64,000 nucleotides of DNA from Christensenella sp. UBA7102. GTDB taxonomy: Bacteria; Bacillota; Clostridia; Christensenellales; UBA1750. A model generated the notes under the pieces. It did not search any database. It had not been told where the DNA came from and worked only from the letters and a program-made list of their open reading frames with translations. Positions 16,418 to 24,089 of this stretch are shown here, one piece after another (the stretch's first letter is position 1; every line of letters begins with the position of its first letter). The translations under genes and the position numbers were made by a program. The stretch spans positions 9,328 to 73,327 of the forward strand of contig DKYK01000031.1 in assembly GCA_002492415.1 (NCBI GenBank), written 5' to 3'.

Positions 16418-16442
16418 CCGAAAGGGTGCGGCGCGATATAAT
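16414..16442 (+). promoter_or_regulatory. Promoter of the 16501 oxidoreductase
   Basis: TTGACC (16414-16419), 17-base spacer, TATAAT (16437-16442). The -35 box includes the stop codon of the APH-like gene (16415-16417). Confidence 0.78.
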
Positions 16443-16500
16443 GTAAGTAGTTTCACAATATCGGCACCTGAAATTTACAACGATCGGGAGGGCGCGGAAC

Positions 16501-17655
16501 ATGGAAAAGGTTCGTCTGGGCATCATCGGCGCGGGCAACATGGGCTCGGGCCATATCAACAACTACTTGAAGGGTTTGCTGCCGGAGATCGAGATCACCG
16601 CAGTGGCGGATCGCAGACAGGAGCGGCGTGATTGGGCGAAGAGCGCGCTGGGCGAGGGCGTCGCGCTCTATGAAGAAGGCAGCGAGCTGATCGAAAAGGG
16701 TCCGGTGGACGCCATACTCATCGCGGTGCCGCACTATCAGCATCCGGGGCTGGCCATCGAAGGATTTCGCCATGGAAAGCACGTGATGTGCGAAAAGCCG
16801 GCGGGCGTCTACACCAAGCAGGTACGGGAAATGAATGCCGAGGCAGACAAGTGCGATCGGGTATTCGGCATGATGTTCAACCAGCGTACCAACTGCGTCT
16901 ACCGCAAGATAAAGGAAATGATTGACGGCGGCGAGTTGGGGCAGATCAAGCGCGTGAACTGGATCATCACCGACTGGTACCGCACGCAGTATTATTATGA
17001 TTCCGGCGCATGGCGCGCTACCTGGGACGGCGAGGGCGGCGGCGTGCTGCTCAACCAGTGTCCGCATCAGCTGGACCTGGTGCAGTGGCTGTGCGGCATG
17101 CCTGTGCGCGTGCGCGCCTTCCTGCACGAGGGCAAGTGGCACGATATCGAGGTAGAGGATGACGTGACGGCCTATATGGAGTATGGCAACGGCGCAACCG
17201 GTGTGTTCATCACCACCACGGGCGACGCGCCTGGCACCAATCGCCTGGAGATCAGCGGCGATATGGGCAAGGTCGTCTGTGAAAACGATGAGATCACCTT
17301 CTTTAAGAACAAGGTTTCCGACCGCGAATTCTGCCGCACTGCGACTGAAGGCTTTGCCAAGCCCGAGTGCGAAAAGATCACCGTTAAGACCGACGGAAGA
17401 AATTTACAGCACGTCGATGTGCTCAACGCATTTGCCGGGGCCATCCTGCGCGGCGAAAAGCTGGTCGCCGATGGGCGCGAGGGCATCAACGGCCTGACGC
17501 TGTCCAATGCGATGCACCTGTCCAGCTGGCTGGACAAGACTGTGGATCTCCCCTTTGACGAGGAGCTGTACCTGGCTGAGCTCAACAAGCGCCGTGCGAC
17601 CTCCCGCGCCAAGGAGGACAAGGGTGTCACGCTCAACACCGAGGGCTCCTATTGA
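16501..17655 (+). CDS. Gfo/Idh/MocA-family oxidoreductase
   Basis: 384-residue NAD(P)-dependent sugar or inositol dehydrogenase-like enzyme. Rossmann start GIIGAGNMGSGH (residues 7-18), the CEKPAG catalytic lysine motif at about residue 98, and the C-terminal alpha/beta domain with LLNQCPHQLDL in place of the usual DxGxHxxDL. Substrate unknown. The start has GGGAGG upstream and its own promoter. It is transcribed toward, and separated by a terminator from, the AraC gene. Confidence 0.92.
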   Translation: MEKVRLGIIGAGNMGSGHINNYLKGLLPEIEITAVADRRQERRDWAKSALGEGVALYEEGSELIEKGPVDAILIAVPHYQHPGLAIEGFRHGKHVMCEKPAGVYTKQVREMNAEADKCDRVFGMMFNQRTNCVYRKIKEMIDGGELGQIKRVNWIITDWYRTQYYYDSGAWRATWDGEGGGVLLNQCPHQLDLVQWLCGMPVRVRAFLHEGKWHDIEVEDDVTAYMEYGNGATGVFITTTGDAPGTNRLEISGDMGKVVCENDEITFFKNKVSDREFCRTATEGFAKPECEKITVKTDGRNLQHVDVLNAFAGAILRGEKLVADGREGINGLTLSNAMHLSSWLDKTVDLPFDEELYLAELNKRRATSRAKEDKGVTLNTEGSY

Positions 17656-17682
17656 TCGCATTCCGCTGAAAAACGATGCAAT

Positions 17683-17724
17683 AAAGGGTATGCCGTCCGT
17701 GGAAACGGACGGCATACCCTTTAT
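17683..17724. terminator. Bidirectional terminator
   Basis: Perfect stem, arms 17681-17700 and 17705-17724 with a 4-base loop, A-run and T-run flanks. Separates the rightward oxidoreductase from the leftward AraC gene, whose stop codon (17721-17723) lies within it. Confidence 0.9.
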
Positions 17725-18617
17725 TGCGCTGTTTCGCCGGTGAGAAAGCCTCTGCGAAAGCGCCCGGGGGACACGCCGTGCTGCGCGCGGAAGCGCTGGA
17801 TGAAGTAGCTGGTGGTGGAAAAGCCCACGGCCATGGACACGTCGGTGATGGAGAGCGCCGTGGTGGCCAGCAGGATCGTCGCGCGTTTGAGACGCACCTC
17901 AGTCAGATACTCAGGGAAGCTCTTTTGGGCGTAGCGCGTGAAAAAGCGTGAGAAGGCGGAATACTTCATGCCGCAATGCGCCGCGACCTCCTCCATGGAA
18001 AGCTCGTGCACGTAGTGCTGGTCGATGTAAGAGAAAGCGTTTTGCAGGGTGGACAACGCGGCCTTGTCCATTCGACGCAGCAGCTCGCCGCCTGTCTCCC
18101 GATCCAACAACCGCGCCACCCACACGAACAGACGGCATAAATTGGCGCGCACGGCCATTTCATAGCCCAGTGTGCGCGCTTCAAATTCGTGCAGCACATC
18201 CATCAGCAGCTCGCCGATATGTCCGTCTTCCAGCAGCGGCTTCTCGAATTTACGGCGGTGTTTTGCGCCTGACCAAAGGTAGGGCAGCATCACCTGCAGC
18301 TCGTAGAGCGGGTGCTCCGCAAACAGCAGTGCATCGGGTGTGAACTTGAGCACCAGATAACGGTTGCAACCTTTGCCCGTGGAGCGCGTGTGATGTACTT
18401 CGTTGGGGTCTATCAGCACCATTTCGCCCGGGGAGAAAGCGGTGCTCGCATCGCCGGTGTAGAGCACAAACCCGCCTTCCAGACAATAGAGCGCCTCATA
18501 ATACTCATGGATGTGCGCATGCGCAGCAGTTTGCAGGCCCACCGTCTCCTGAATGCGGCATTCAAACAGATTCTCGATCTCCTCAGGCGGTCGCCGCTCC
18601 TCGCGATAGTAGGTCAT
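17721..18617 (-). CDS. AraC-family transcriptional regulator
   Basis: 298 residues. N-terminal cupin-like sensor (about 20-100; HIHEYYEALYCLEGG, FSPGEMVLIDPNEVH) and C-terminal AraC double helix-turn-helix (about 200-295; MEEVAAHCGMKYSAFSRFF, ITDVSMAVGFSTTSYFIQRF). Such proteins usually activate sugar catabolism operons. ATG 18617 with AGGAGGG; the upstream ATG at 18635 has none. It is divergent from the oxidoreductase/isomerase operon at 18735, and two palindromes in the shared intergenic region are candidate binding sites. Confidence 0.93.
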   Translation of the reverse strand: MTYYREERRPPEEIENLFECRIQETVGLQTAAHAHIHEYYEALYCLEGGFVLYTGDASTAFSPGEMVLIDPNEVHHTRSTGKGCNRYLVLKFTPDALLFAEHPLYELQVMLPYLWSGAKHRRKFEKPLLEDGHIGELLMDVLHEFEARTLGYEMAVRANLCRLFVWVARLLDRETGGELLRRMDKAALSTLQNAFSYIDQHYVHELSMEEVAAHCGMKYSAFSRFFTRYAQKSFPEYLTEVRLKRATILLATTALSITDVSMAVGFSTTSYFIQRFRAQHGVSPGRFRRGFLTGETAQ

Positions 18618-18648
18618 GCCATCCCTCCTGTGCAAAAATTTGATATTT

Positions 18649-18690
18649 TCTCGCGAGATTATTATAGCATGTGCTGGGAAAATATGCTAT
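18649..18690. promoter_or_regulatory. Divergent promoter region with two palindromes
   Basis: TCTCGCGAGA (18649-18658) is a perfect 10-bp palindrome. ATAGCAT (18664-18670) and ATGCTAT (18684-18690) are exact inverted repeats 13 bases apart. TATAAT for the AraC gene and TATGAT for the 18735 operon lie within or next to them. Probable AraC-type operator region. Confidence 0.6.
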
Positions 18691-18734
18691 GATCAATTTA
18701 CAAACATTAAATCCATGAAGGGTGGGTTTTCAAC

Positions 18735-19835
18735 ATGGAAGGAAAGAAGAGACTCAAGGTTGGCATCATCGGATGCGGCGGCATTGCCAACGGCAAGCAC
18801 ATGCCCTCCATCAAGGCCATCGACGTATCGGACATGGTCGCTTTCTGTGACCTGATTCCCGAGCGCGCCGAGAAGGCCGCCAAGGAGTATGGCGTGCCCG
18901 GCGCTAAGGTCTACACCGACTACAAGAAGCTGCTCGCAGATCCTGAGATCGACGTGGTGCACGTGTGCACCCCCAACCGTTCCCACGCGGAGATCTCCAT
19001 CGACGCGCTGCACGCCGGCAAGCACGTCATGTGTGAAAAGCCCATGGCAAAGTCCGCAGCCGACGCGCACCGCATGGTCGAGGCCGCAAAGGAGACTGGC
19101 AAAAAACTGACAATCGGCTACCAGCACCGCCACAAGGCTTCCGCGCAGTACGTCAAGGCCGTCATCGACCGCGGGGATCTGGGCGAGATGTACTACGCCG
19201 AGGCGTTCGCGGTGCGCCGCCGCGGCACGCCGAACTGGGGCGTGTTCCTCAACGAGTACGAGCAGGGCGGCGGTCCGCTGATCGACATCGGCACGCATTC
19301 GCTGGATCTGACGCTCTATCTGCTGAACAACTACAAGCCCAAGATGGTTGTGGGCACCACCTACAACAAGCTGACCAATCCTATTCAGGCCAACCCTTGG
19401 GGCCCCTGGGATGAGAAGCAGCACACCATGGAGGACGCTGCGTTTGGCTTCATCGTGATGGAGAACGGCGCGACCATCATCCTCAAGGCGACCTGGGCGC
19501 TCAATACCTGTGAACCCGTGCCCGAGGGCAGCGTAATGATCGCGGGCACCAAGGCCGGCGCGCAGATCAAGGGCTATGACGAGAAGACCAACATCAATAA
19601 GGACGAGTTCAACCGCTTGGTGGACATCGTGCCCGACCTGAGCTCCGGCGGTGCGGCGTTCTACGACGGCGTCAAGGAGACGCCCCCGATCACCGAGCAG
19701 CGCCGCTGGTACGACGCTCTGTACAACGATACGGATCCCGTCGTGCTGCCCGAGCAGGCCTGCGTCGTCTCTGAGATTCTGGAGGCCATTTACACATCGG
19801 CCAAGACCGGCGAACCCTACTACTTCAATAAGTAA
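18735..19835 (+). CDS. Gfo/Idh/MocA-family oxidoreductase
   Basis: 366 residues, second family member in the window. N-terminal GIIGCGGIANGKHMP nucleotide loop (about 10-24), CEKPMAKS with the catalytic lysine (about 100), and the typical IDIGTHSLDLTLYLL motif (about 180) of the C-terminal domain. Likely acts on an inositol or sugar derivative together with the isomerase gene 60 bases downstream. Divergent from the AraC gene, which probably controls it. Confidence 0.93.
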   Translation: MEGKKRLKVGIIGCGGIANGKHMPSIKAIDVSDMVAFCDLIPERAEKAAKEYGVPGAKVYTDYKKLLADPEIDVVHVCTPNRSHAEISIDALHAGKHVMCEKPMAKSAADAHRMVEAAKETGKKLTIGYQHRHKASAQYVKAVIDRGDLGEMYYAEAFAVRRRGTPNWGVFLNEYEQGGGPLIDIGTHSLDLTLYLLNNYKPKMVVGTTYNKLTNPIQANPWGPWDEKQHTMEDAAFGFIVMENGATIILKATWALNTCEPVPEGSVMIAGTKAGAQIKGYDEKTNINKDEFNRLVDIVPDLSSGGAAFYDGVKETPPITEQRRWYDALYNDTDPVVLPEQACVVSEILEAIYTSAKTGEPYYFNK

Positions 19836-19844
19836 GCACAGACG

Positions 19845-19873
19845 AAAGGGGGCGGGCGAATCCCGCTCCCTTT
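19845..19873 (+). terminator. Intercistronic hairpin
   Basis: 12-bp stem with one G-U pair (19845-19856 with 19862-19873), loop of 5, followed by a short T-run. Probably a partial terminator or mRNA-stability element between the oxidoreductase and isomerase genes. Confidence 0.65.
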
Positions 19874-19895
19874 TCTACAGACAGGAGGTACGACC

Positions 19896-20618
19896 ATGGA
19901 ATATGGGATTCAGATGTACAGTGTCCGCGACATCACTGAGAAGGACATGGACGGCGCGCTCAAGGCGTTGGCCGAGATGGGCTACAAAAATGTGGAGTTC
20001 GCCGGCTTCTTCGGCATCCCTGCGCAAGAAATCGCGGACATGCTCGCAAAGTACGGCTTAACGGTCTCCGGCACGCACACGGGTCTCAACGAGATCGTGG
20101 ATCACTACGAGGAAACGCTGGCCTACCACAAGGCCATTGGAAACAAGCGCATCATCGTGCCCGGCCACGATCTGTCCACGAAGGCAAAGCTGGACGACTT
20201 TATTGACAAGATGAACGAATACGCAGCCAAGCTCGCCGCCGAGGGCATCACGCTGGGTTACCACAACCATGACCACGAGTTCAAGCCCAATGATGACGGC
20301 CAGATCATTTACGACGAGATCGTGGCGCGCACGGATATTGCGCTGGAGATCGACACCTATTGGGTGTACGCCGCGGGCAAGGATCCGGTGGCGCTGATGG
20401 AGCAGCTGAAAGACCGCCTGCCCGTCATCCACATCAAGGACGGCCTGGCCAACCGCGAGGGCAAGCCGCTGGGAATGGGCACCGCGCCCGTGGCCGACGT
20501 CTACAAGAAGGCTGTGGCGCTGAACGTTCCCATGGTGGTGGAGTCCGAGACCCTCACGCCCGACGGCCTGACCGAGGCGAAGATCTGCATCGAGTTCCTG
20601 AAGGCACAGGAAAAGTAA
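19896..20618 (+). CDS. Sugar phosphate isomerase/epimerase family protein
   Basis: 240-residue TIM-barrel of the AP-endonuclease-2-like (xylose isomerase-like, IolE/IolI) family. Expected metal ligands are visible: HTGLNEIV, YHNHDHEF (about 117-124), EIDTYWV, VIHIKDG and VVESE near the C-terminus. Such enzymes pair with Gfo/Idh oxidoreductases in inositol or 3-keto-sugar catabolism, which fits the gene 60 bases upstream. RBS ACAGGAGG. Confidence 0.92.
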   Translation: MEYGIQMYSVRDITEKDMDGALKALAEMGYKNVEFAGFFGIPAQEIADMLAKYGLTVSGTHTGLNEIVDHYEETLAYHKAIGNKRIIVPGHDLSTKAKLDDFIDKMNEYAAKLAAEGITLGYHNHDHEFKPNDDGQIIYDEIVARTDIALEIDTYWVYAAGKDPVALMEQLKDRLPVIHIKDGLANREGKPLGMGTAPVADVYKKAVALNVPMVVESETLTPDGLTEAKICIEFLKAQEK

Positions 20619-20634
20619 GAAAAGCAATAAGAGA

Positions 20635-20672
20635 AAGTGCTGCGCATCGTAAGTGGTGCGCAGCACTTTTTT
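20635..20672. terminator. Bidirectional terminator
   Basis: 13-bp stem (20635-20647 with 20657-20669) and T-run at 20667-20672. Between the rightward isomerase and the leftward MATE gene. Confidence 0.88.
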
Positions 20673-20679
20673 GTGGAGA

Positions 20680-22173
20680 TTAATCCTTTTTGTTAAGAAC
20701 AGTCTGCCACTTGCCGCTGCGATAGCGCAGCGTGATGAGCAGCGTGCGCAGGCATTGATCGGCGACCAGGGCGACCCAAGCGCCGGGAAGGCCCCAATCC
20801 AGCAGAAAGACGGCCAGCAGAGCGACGCCGGGGCGCACGAGCATCACGGTGGCGAAGATGACCTTGGCGGTGTACTTGGTGTCGCCCGCGCCGCGCAGCG
20901 CGCCGGAAAGCACGAACTGCGAGGATTGCAGCGGCTGGATCAGCGCCACCATCTTGAGCAGCCACGGACCGAGCGCGATGATCTCGGGATCATCGGAGTA
21001 GAGCATGATGATCTGTTTACCGAAGAAAAACAGCACGATCGCCAACGCAAAGGACACCGCCATGCCCACGCGCTGCGTGCGGCGGGAGTAATGCACCGCC
21101 ATGTCCGCCCGCAGCTTGCCCAAGCTCTGCCCCACCAGCGAGGTGGCAGAGACCGCGAAGGCCTGACCCGTCATGAAGGTGAGGGAGAGTATGTTCAGAC
21201 ACACCTGGTGACAAGCCAGCATCACGGTGCCCAGCGAGGCCACGGTCTTCGCGTATACGATCATGCCCACGCGCATGCACAGCTGCTCCACCATTGAGGG
21301 CAAGCCGATGCGCGCAATGTCTCCTATGGTCTCCCGATCCGGCTTAAAGCCCATGCGCAGGTTGAGATGAACGTATTGGTTGGGCTGAAGAACCGCAATG
21401 AGCGCGATGACGAAGGCAACGCCCTGCGCAAGGCTTGTCGCCAGCGACGCACCCGCCACCTCAAGCCGCGGAAAGCCGAATTTTCCGTAGATGAACAGGT
21501 AGTTGAGCGCGACATTGACCAGGTTTGCCGTCGTATTGTAAAACAGCGCGGTGCGCGAGTTGCCCGCGCCGCGCAATGCATTTGTGATGGTGGTGGTCAG
21601 CGCCAGGAAGGTCAGGCCCAGCATCTGCACCTGCAGATACTGCGTACCACCGACGAGCGTCTGCTGATCCTGCGCGCCCATGAAACGCACCAGAGGCTCG
21701 GCAAATACAAATCCCAGCACCGCAAACAGCAGCGAAAGCACAAAATTGACCATCAGCGACTGGCGAAGCACCAGCTGCGCCTTATCCTGCCGCCCTGCCC
21801 CCTTGTGCCGCGCCACCATGGTCATGCAGCCCACATTGAGCGCGTTGAACATCGTGGAGAGCAGAAACTTGGGCTGCGTCGTCAGACCCACAGAAGTGAT
21901 GGCCCACGCGCCCAGCTGTCCCACCATCATCAGGTCCACCATGCTCGTCAGCTGCGTCAGCAGCAGCTCCAACAGGGAGGGCCAGGCGATGGCAACGATA
22001 TCGCCATACAGTTCCCGGGAAGAAACGTTCCCGGGCAGCGCCAGACGGCGCGGCAGCTTTTGCCCAATTGCAGACGGATCGCCCCAGTCCAGCTTATCTA
22101 ATGCAATGTGCACCCCGCGCGTTTTTGTTTGCGGTATCGTTTTCTCAGAACCACTTGGCCGCAATGAAGCCAT
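20680..22173 (-). CDS. MATE-family efflux transporter
   Basis: 497-residue multidrug/toxic-compound extrusion protein with about twelve hydrophobic segments; recognisable family motifs are MVDLMMVGQLGAWAIT in TM1-2 and ALRGAGDTKY in the second half, with the same ALRGAGNSR motif in the first half reflecting the internal repeat. ATG 22173 is preferred over a GTG at 22182, which would lie against the AAGGGG box. The N-terminal 55 residues before TM1 are longer than usual and predicted cytosolic. It has an excellent promoter at 22210-22238. Confidence 0.93.
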   Translation of the reverse strand: MASLRPSGSEKTIPQTKTRGVHIALDKLDWGDPSAIGQKLPRRLALPGNVSSRELYGDIVAIAWPSLLELLLTQLTSMVDLMMVGQLGAWAITSVGLTTQPKFLLSTMFNALNVGCMTMVARHKGAGRQDKAQLVLRQSLMVNFVLSLLFAVLGFVFAEPLVRFMGAQDQQTLVGGTQYLQVQMLGLTFLALTTTITNALRGAGNSRTALFYNTTANLVNVALNYLFIYGKFGFPRLEVAGASLATSLAQGVAFVIALIAVLQPNQYVHLNLRMGFKPDRETIGDIARIGLPSMVEQLCMRVGMIVYAKTVASLGTVMLACHQVCLNILSLTFMTGQAFAVSATSLVGQSLGKLRADMAVHYSRRTQRVGMAVSFALAIVLFFFGKQIIMLYSDDPEIIALGPWLLKMVALIQPLQSSQFVLSGALRGAGDTKYTAKVIFATVMLVRPGVALLAVFLLDWGLPGAWVALVADQCLRTLLITLRYRSGKWQTVLNKKD

Positions 22174-22209
22174 GAATACCACGCCCCTTAATGATTTTTC
22201 TATGGTTTC

Positions 22210-22238
22210 ATCATAGCATCAAGCGGAGGTTCTGTCAA
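22210..22238 (-). promoter_or_regulatory. Promoter of the MATE gene
   Basis: Leftward: TTGACA (22233-22238), 17-base spacer, TATGAT (22210-22215) with the extended TGC in front. Confidence 0.82.
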
Positions 22239-22250
22239 CAAATGAGAAGA

Positions 22251-22283
22251 GCGGGCGCGACCGGTGGATCCGGCTGCGCCCGC
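22251..22283 (-). terminator. Terminator-like hairpin after the NlpC/P60 gene
   Basis: GC-rich stem GCGGGCGC (22251-22258) with GCGCCCGC (22276-22283), with an inner ACCGG/CCGGC extension. Followed on the leftward strand by TCTTCTCATTTG, a poor U-tract. It lies right after the leftward hydrolase gene. Confidence 0.6.
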
Positions 22284-22300
22284 CCGAGGGGATGCGGATG

Positions 22301-23983
22301 TTAGAATACGCGGAAGCCGCAGATGAAGTGGCTGGTCCAATAATTCGAGGAGGTGATGCCCGAAGTGGTGCGCACCTTGCCCTTGGAAGAGGAGGCGTCG
22401 ATCATCTTGCCGCCGCCCAGGTAGATGGCGACATGGCCGCTGTAGACGATGATGTCGCCGCGTTCCAGCTTGCTCATGGAGGTGATCTTGGGATATTTGG
22501 TGGACTTGGCCCAACTGGCGCTGGTCATGTAGCCCTGCGAGACGCCTGCCTGGTTGAGGCACCAGTAGACAAAGCCCGAGCAATCGAACTGGTTGGGTCC
22601 TTTCGCACCGAAGACATAGGTGCTGCCCAGCTTGGATTCGGCGATGTCGATGAACCGTTCCACGCGGGAGGTATTGGCAGAGCCCACCGAGGATCCGCCG
22701 GAAGAACCGGAGGATCCGCCCGAGGAACCGGACGAACCGCCCGAAGAGGAGCCCGAGGAGGCTTTCTTGGCGGAGGAGGAGGTCAGTGCGTTCATGGTGA
22801 CCTTACCCACCGTGCCGTCCTGCGAAAGCCCATTGCGCTTCTGGAAGGCCTTGACGGCCGATTCGGTTTGCGAGCCGTAATAGCCGGTGACGTTGCTCAT
22901 GTACCCCAGTTTCTTGAGGCGGGTCTGTACGTTCCGGACATCGCTGCCCTCCATGCCCAGTTTAAGCGCGTTGGACAGTGCTGAGGAGGATTTGAGGAGC
23001 TTAATGGTGTTGTAGCCTAGGAAGCCGTCCGCGATCAGACCGTTGATCTCCTGGAAGCGCTTGACAGCCATCACGGTGTCCTTGCCGTAGTTGCCGTCCG
23101 GGGTAGTGGTCAGGTAACCCAGTTTTTTGAGCCTCTCCTGATATTCCTTAATTTCGTCGCTCTGCTCGCCGTACTTGTGGAAGTTTGCGTTGGCCTCCTC
23201 CGAATAGAGGAGCTCGCGGGTCTTGCTGCCCACCTTGCCGTCCACAGTCAGCTTGTTGAGCTCCTGAAATTTTTTGACGGCCTCTACGGTGATCTCGCCG
23301 AAGTGGCTGGTGACCTCATCCATGTATCCCAGCTCGCGCAGGCGGATTTGCAGTTCCTTGACGTCGGTGCCGTCCATGCCCTGCATTACAGTGTAGTGCT
23401 GTGCATCTTCGCTCATGAGAGCATTCCAGGTTTCCAGACCCGTACAGCCGTCCACGTCCAGCTCATGCTGGCGCTGAAACAGCTTGATGGCGCCCTGCGT
23501 GATGCTGCCGTAGTATTCGGTGGGTTCATCCTCTTCCATGTAGCCCAGCTTCATCAGCCGTTCCTGGATTTCCGCAACGCAGCGGGCCTCTGTGCCGTAT
23601 TTGATGACGGTATTGGTGGGGTGAGGCTCCGGCGTGGGCGTCGGTTCAGGGGTGGGCGTGGGTTCCGGAGTCGCAACGGATTCAGCGGAAACCGGCATCA
23701 CAGTATCCCCCTGCTGACCACCGCCACTGGCGCTCAGAGACGTGGACTGCTTTTGACGCAGCTGCACGGAGTCGCCCTGGGCAGGCCGGTTGGCCATGCT
23801 CGATTGAATGGCAAGGCCTGCGCCAACGGGAATGGCCAGCACCAGCACGGCGCCCGCGATGAGCAACGCCAGCCTAGCCGGTCCCAACCCCTGCAGCCAT
23901 GCCTTGATGTAATAGTATTTTTTGCGCGTCCGCTTGGCGTAGCGGCCCTCGCGCCGTTCTTTTTCGGTGTTGTCTTGACTCAT
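22301..23983 (-). CDS. Peptidoglycan-binding / NlpC-P60 cell-wall hydrolase
   Basis: 560-residue secreted or membrane-anchored endopeptidase. A hydrophobic segment (about 38-60) acts as signal anchor, then a Pro/Glu/Thr linker, then four PG_binding_1 repeats (about 115-395; each with L..LGY and AV..FQ..N.L..DG), then a Ser/Gly-rich spacer (about 405-435), then a C-terminal NlpC/P60 domain with catalytic Cys in FDCSGF and His in SGHVAIYLGG. Likely cleaves stem-peptide bonds during wall remodelling. ATG 23983 with AAGGACGG; upstream starts at 24001 and 24004 are also possible. Confidence 0.93.
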   Translation of the reverse strand: MSQDNTEKERREGRYAKRTRKKYYYIKAWLQGLGPARLALLIAGAVLVLAIPVGAGLAIQSSMANRPAQGDSVQLRQKQSTSLSASGGGQQGDTVMPVSAESVATPEPTPTPEPTPTPEPHPTNTVIKYGTEARCVAEIQERLMKLGYMEEDEPTEYYGSITQGAIKLFQRQHELDVDGCTGLETWNALMSEDAQHYTVMQGMDGTDVKELQIRLRELGYMDEVTSHFGEITVEAVKKFQELNKLTVDGKVGSKTRELLYSEEANANFHKYGEQSDEIKEYQERLKKLGYLTTTPDGNYGKDTVMAVKRFQEINGLIADGFLGYNTIKLLKSSSALSNALKLGMEGSDVRNVQTRLKKLGYMSNVTGYYGSQTESAVKAFQKRNGLSQDGTVGKVTMNALTSSSAKKASSGSSSGGSSGSSGGSSGSSGGSSVGSANTSRVERFIDIAESKLGSTYVFGAKGPNQFDCSGFVYWCLNQAGVSQGYMTSASWAKSTKYPKITSMSKLERGDIIVYSGHVAIYLGGGKMIDASSSKGKVRTTSGITSSNYWTSHFICGFRVF

Positions 23984-24089
23984 GACAGTACCGTCCTTCA
24001 TCACTTTTTTCCATCCAATAGTATAAATGGACGATAAAGCGATGTCAAACGTTTGCGCCGGATTGTTACAACTCCGAAACAGCGGCAGA

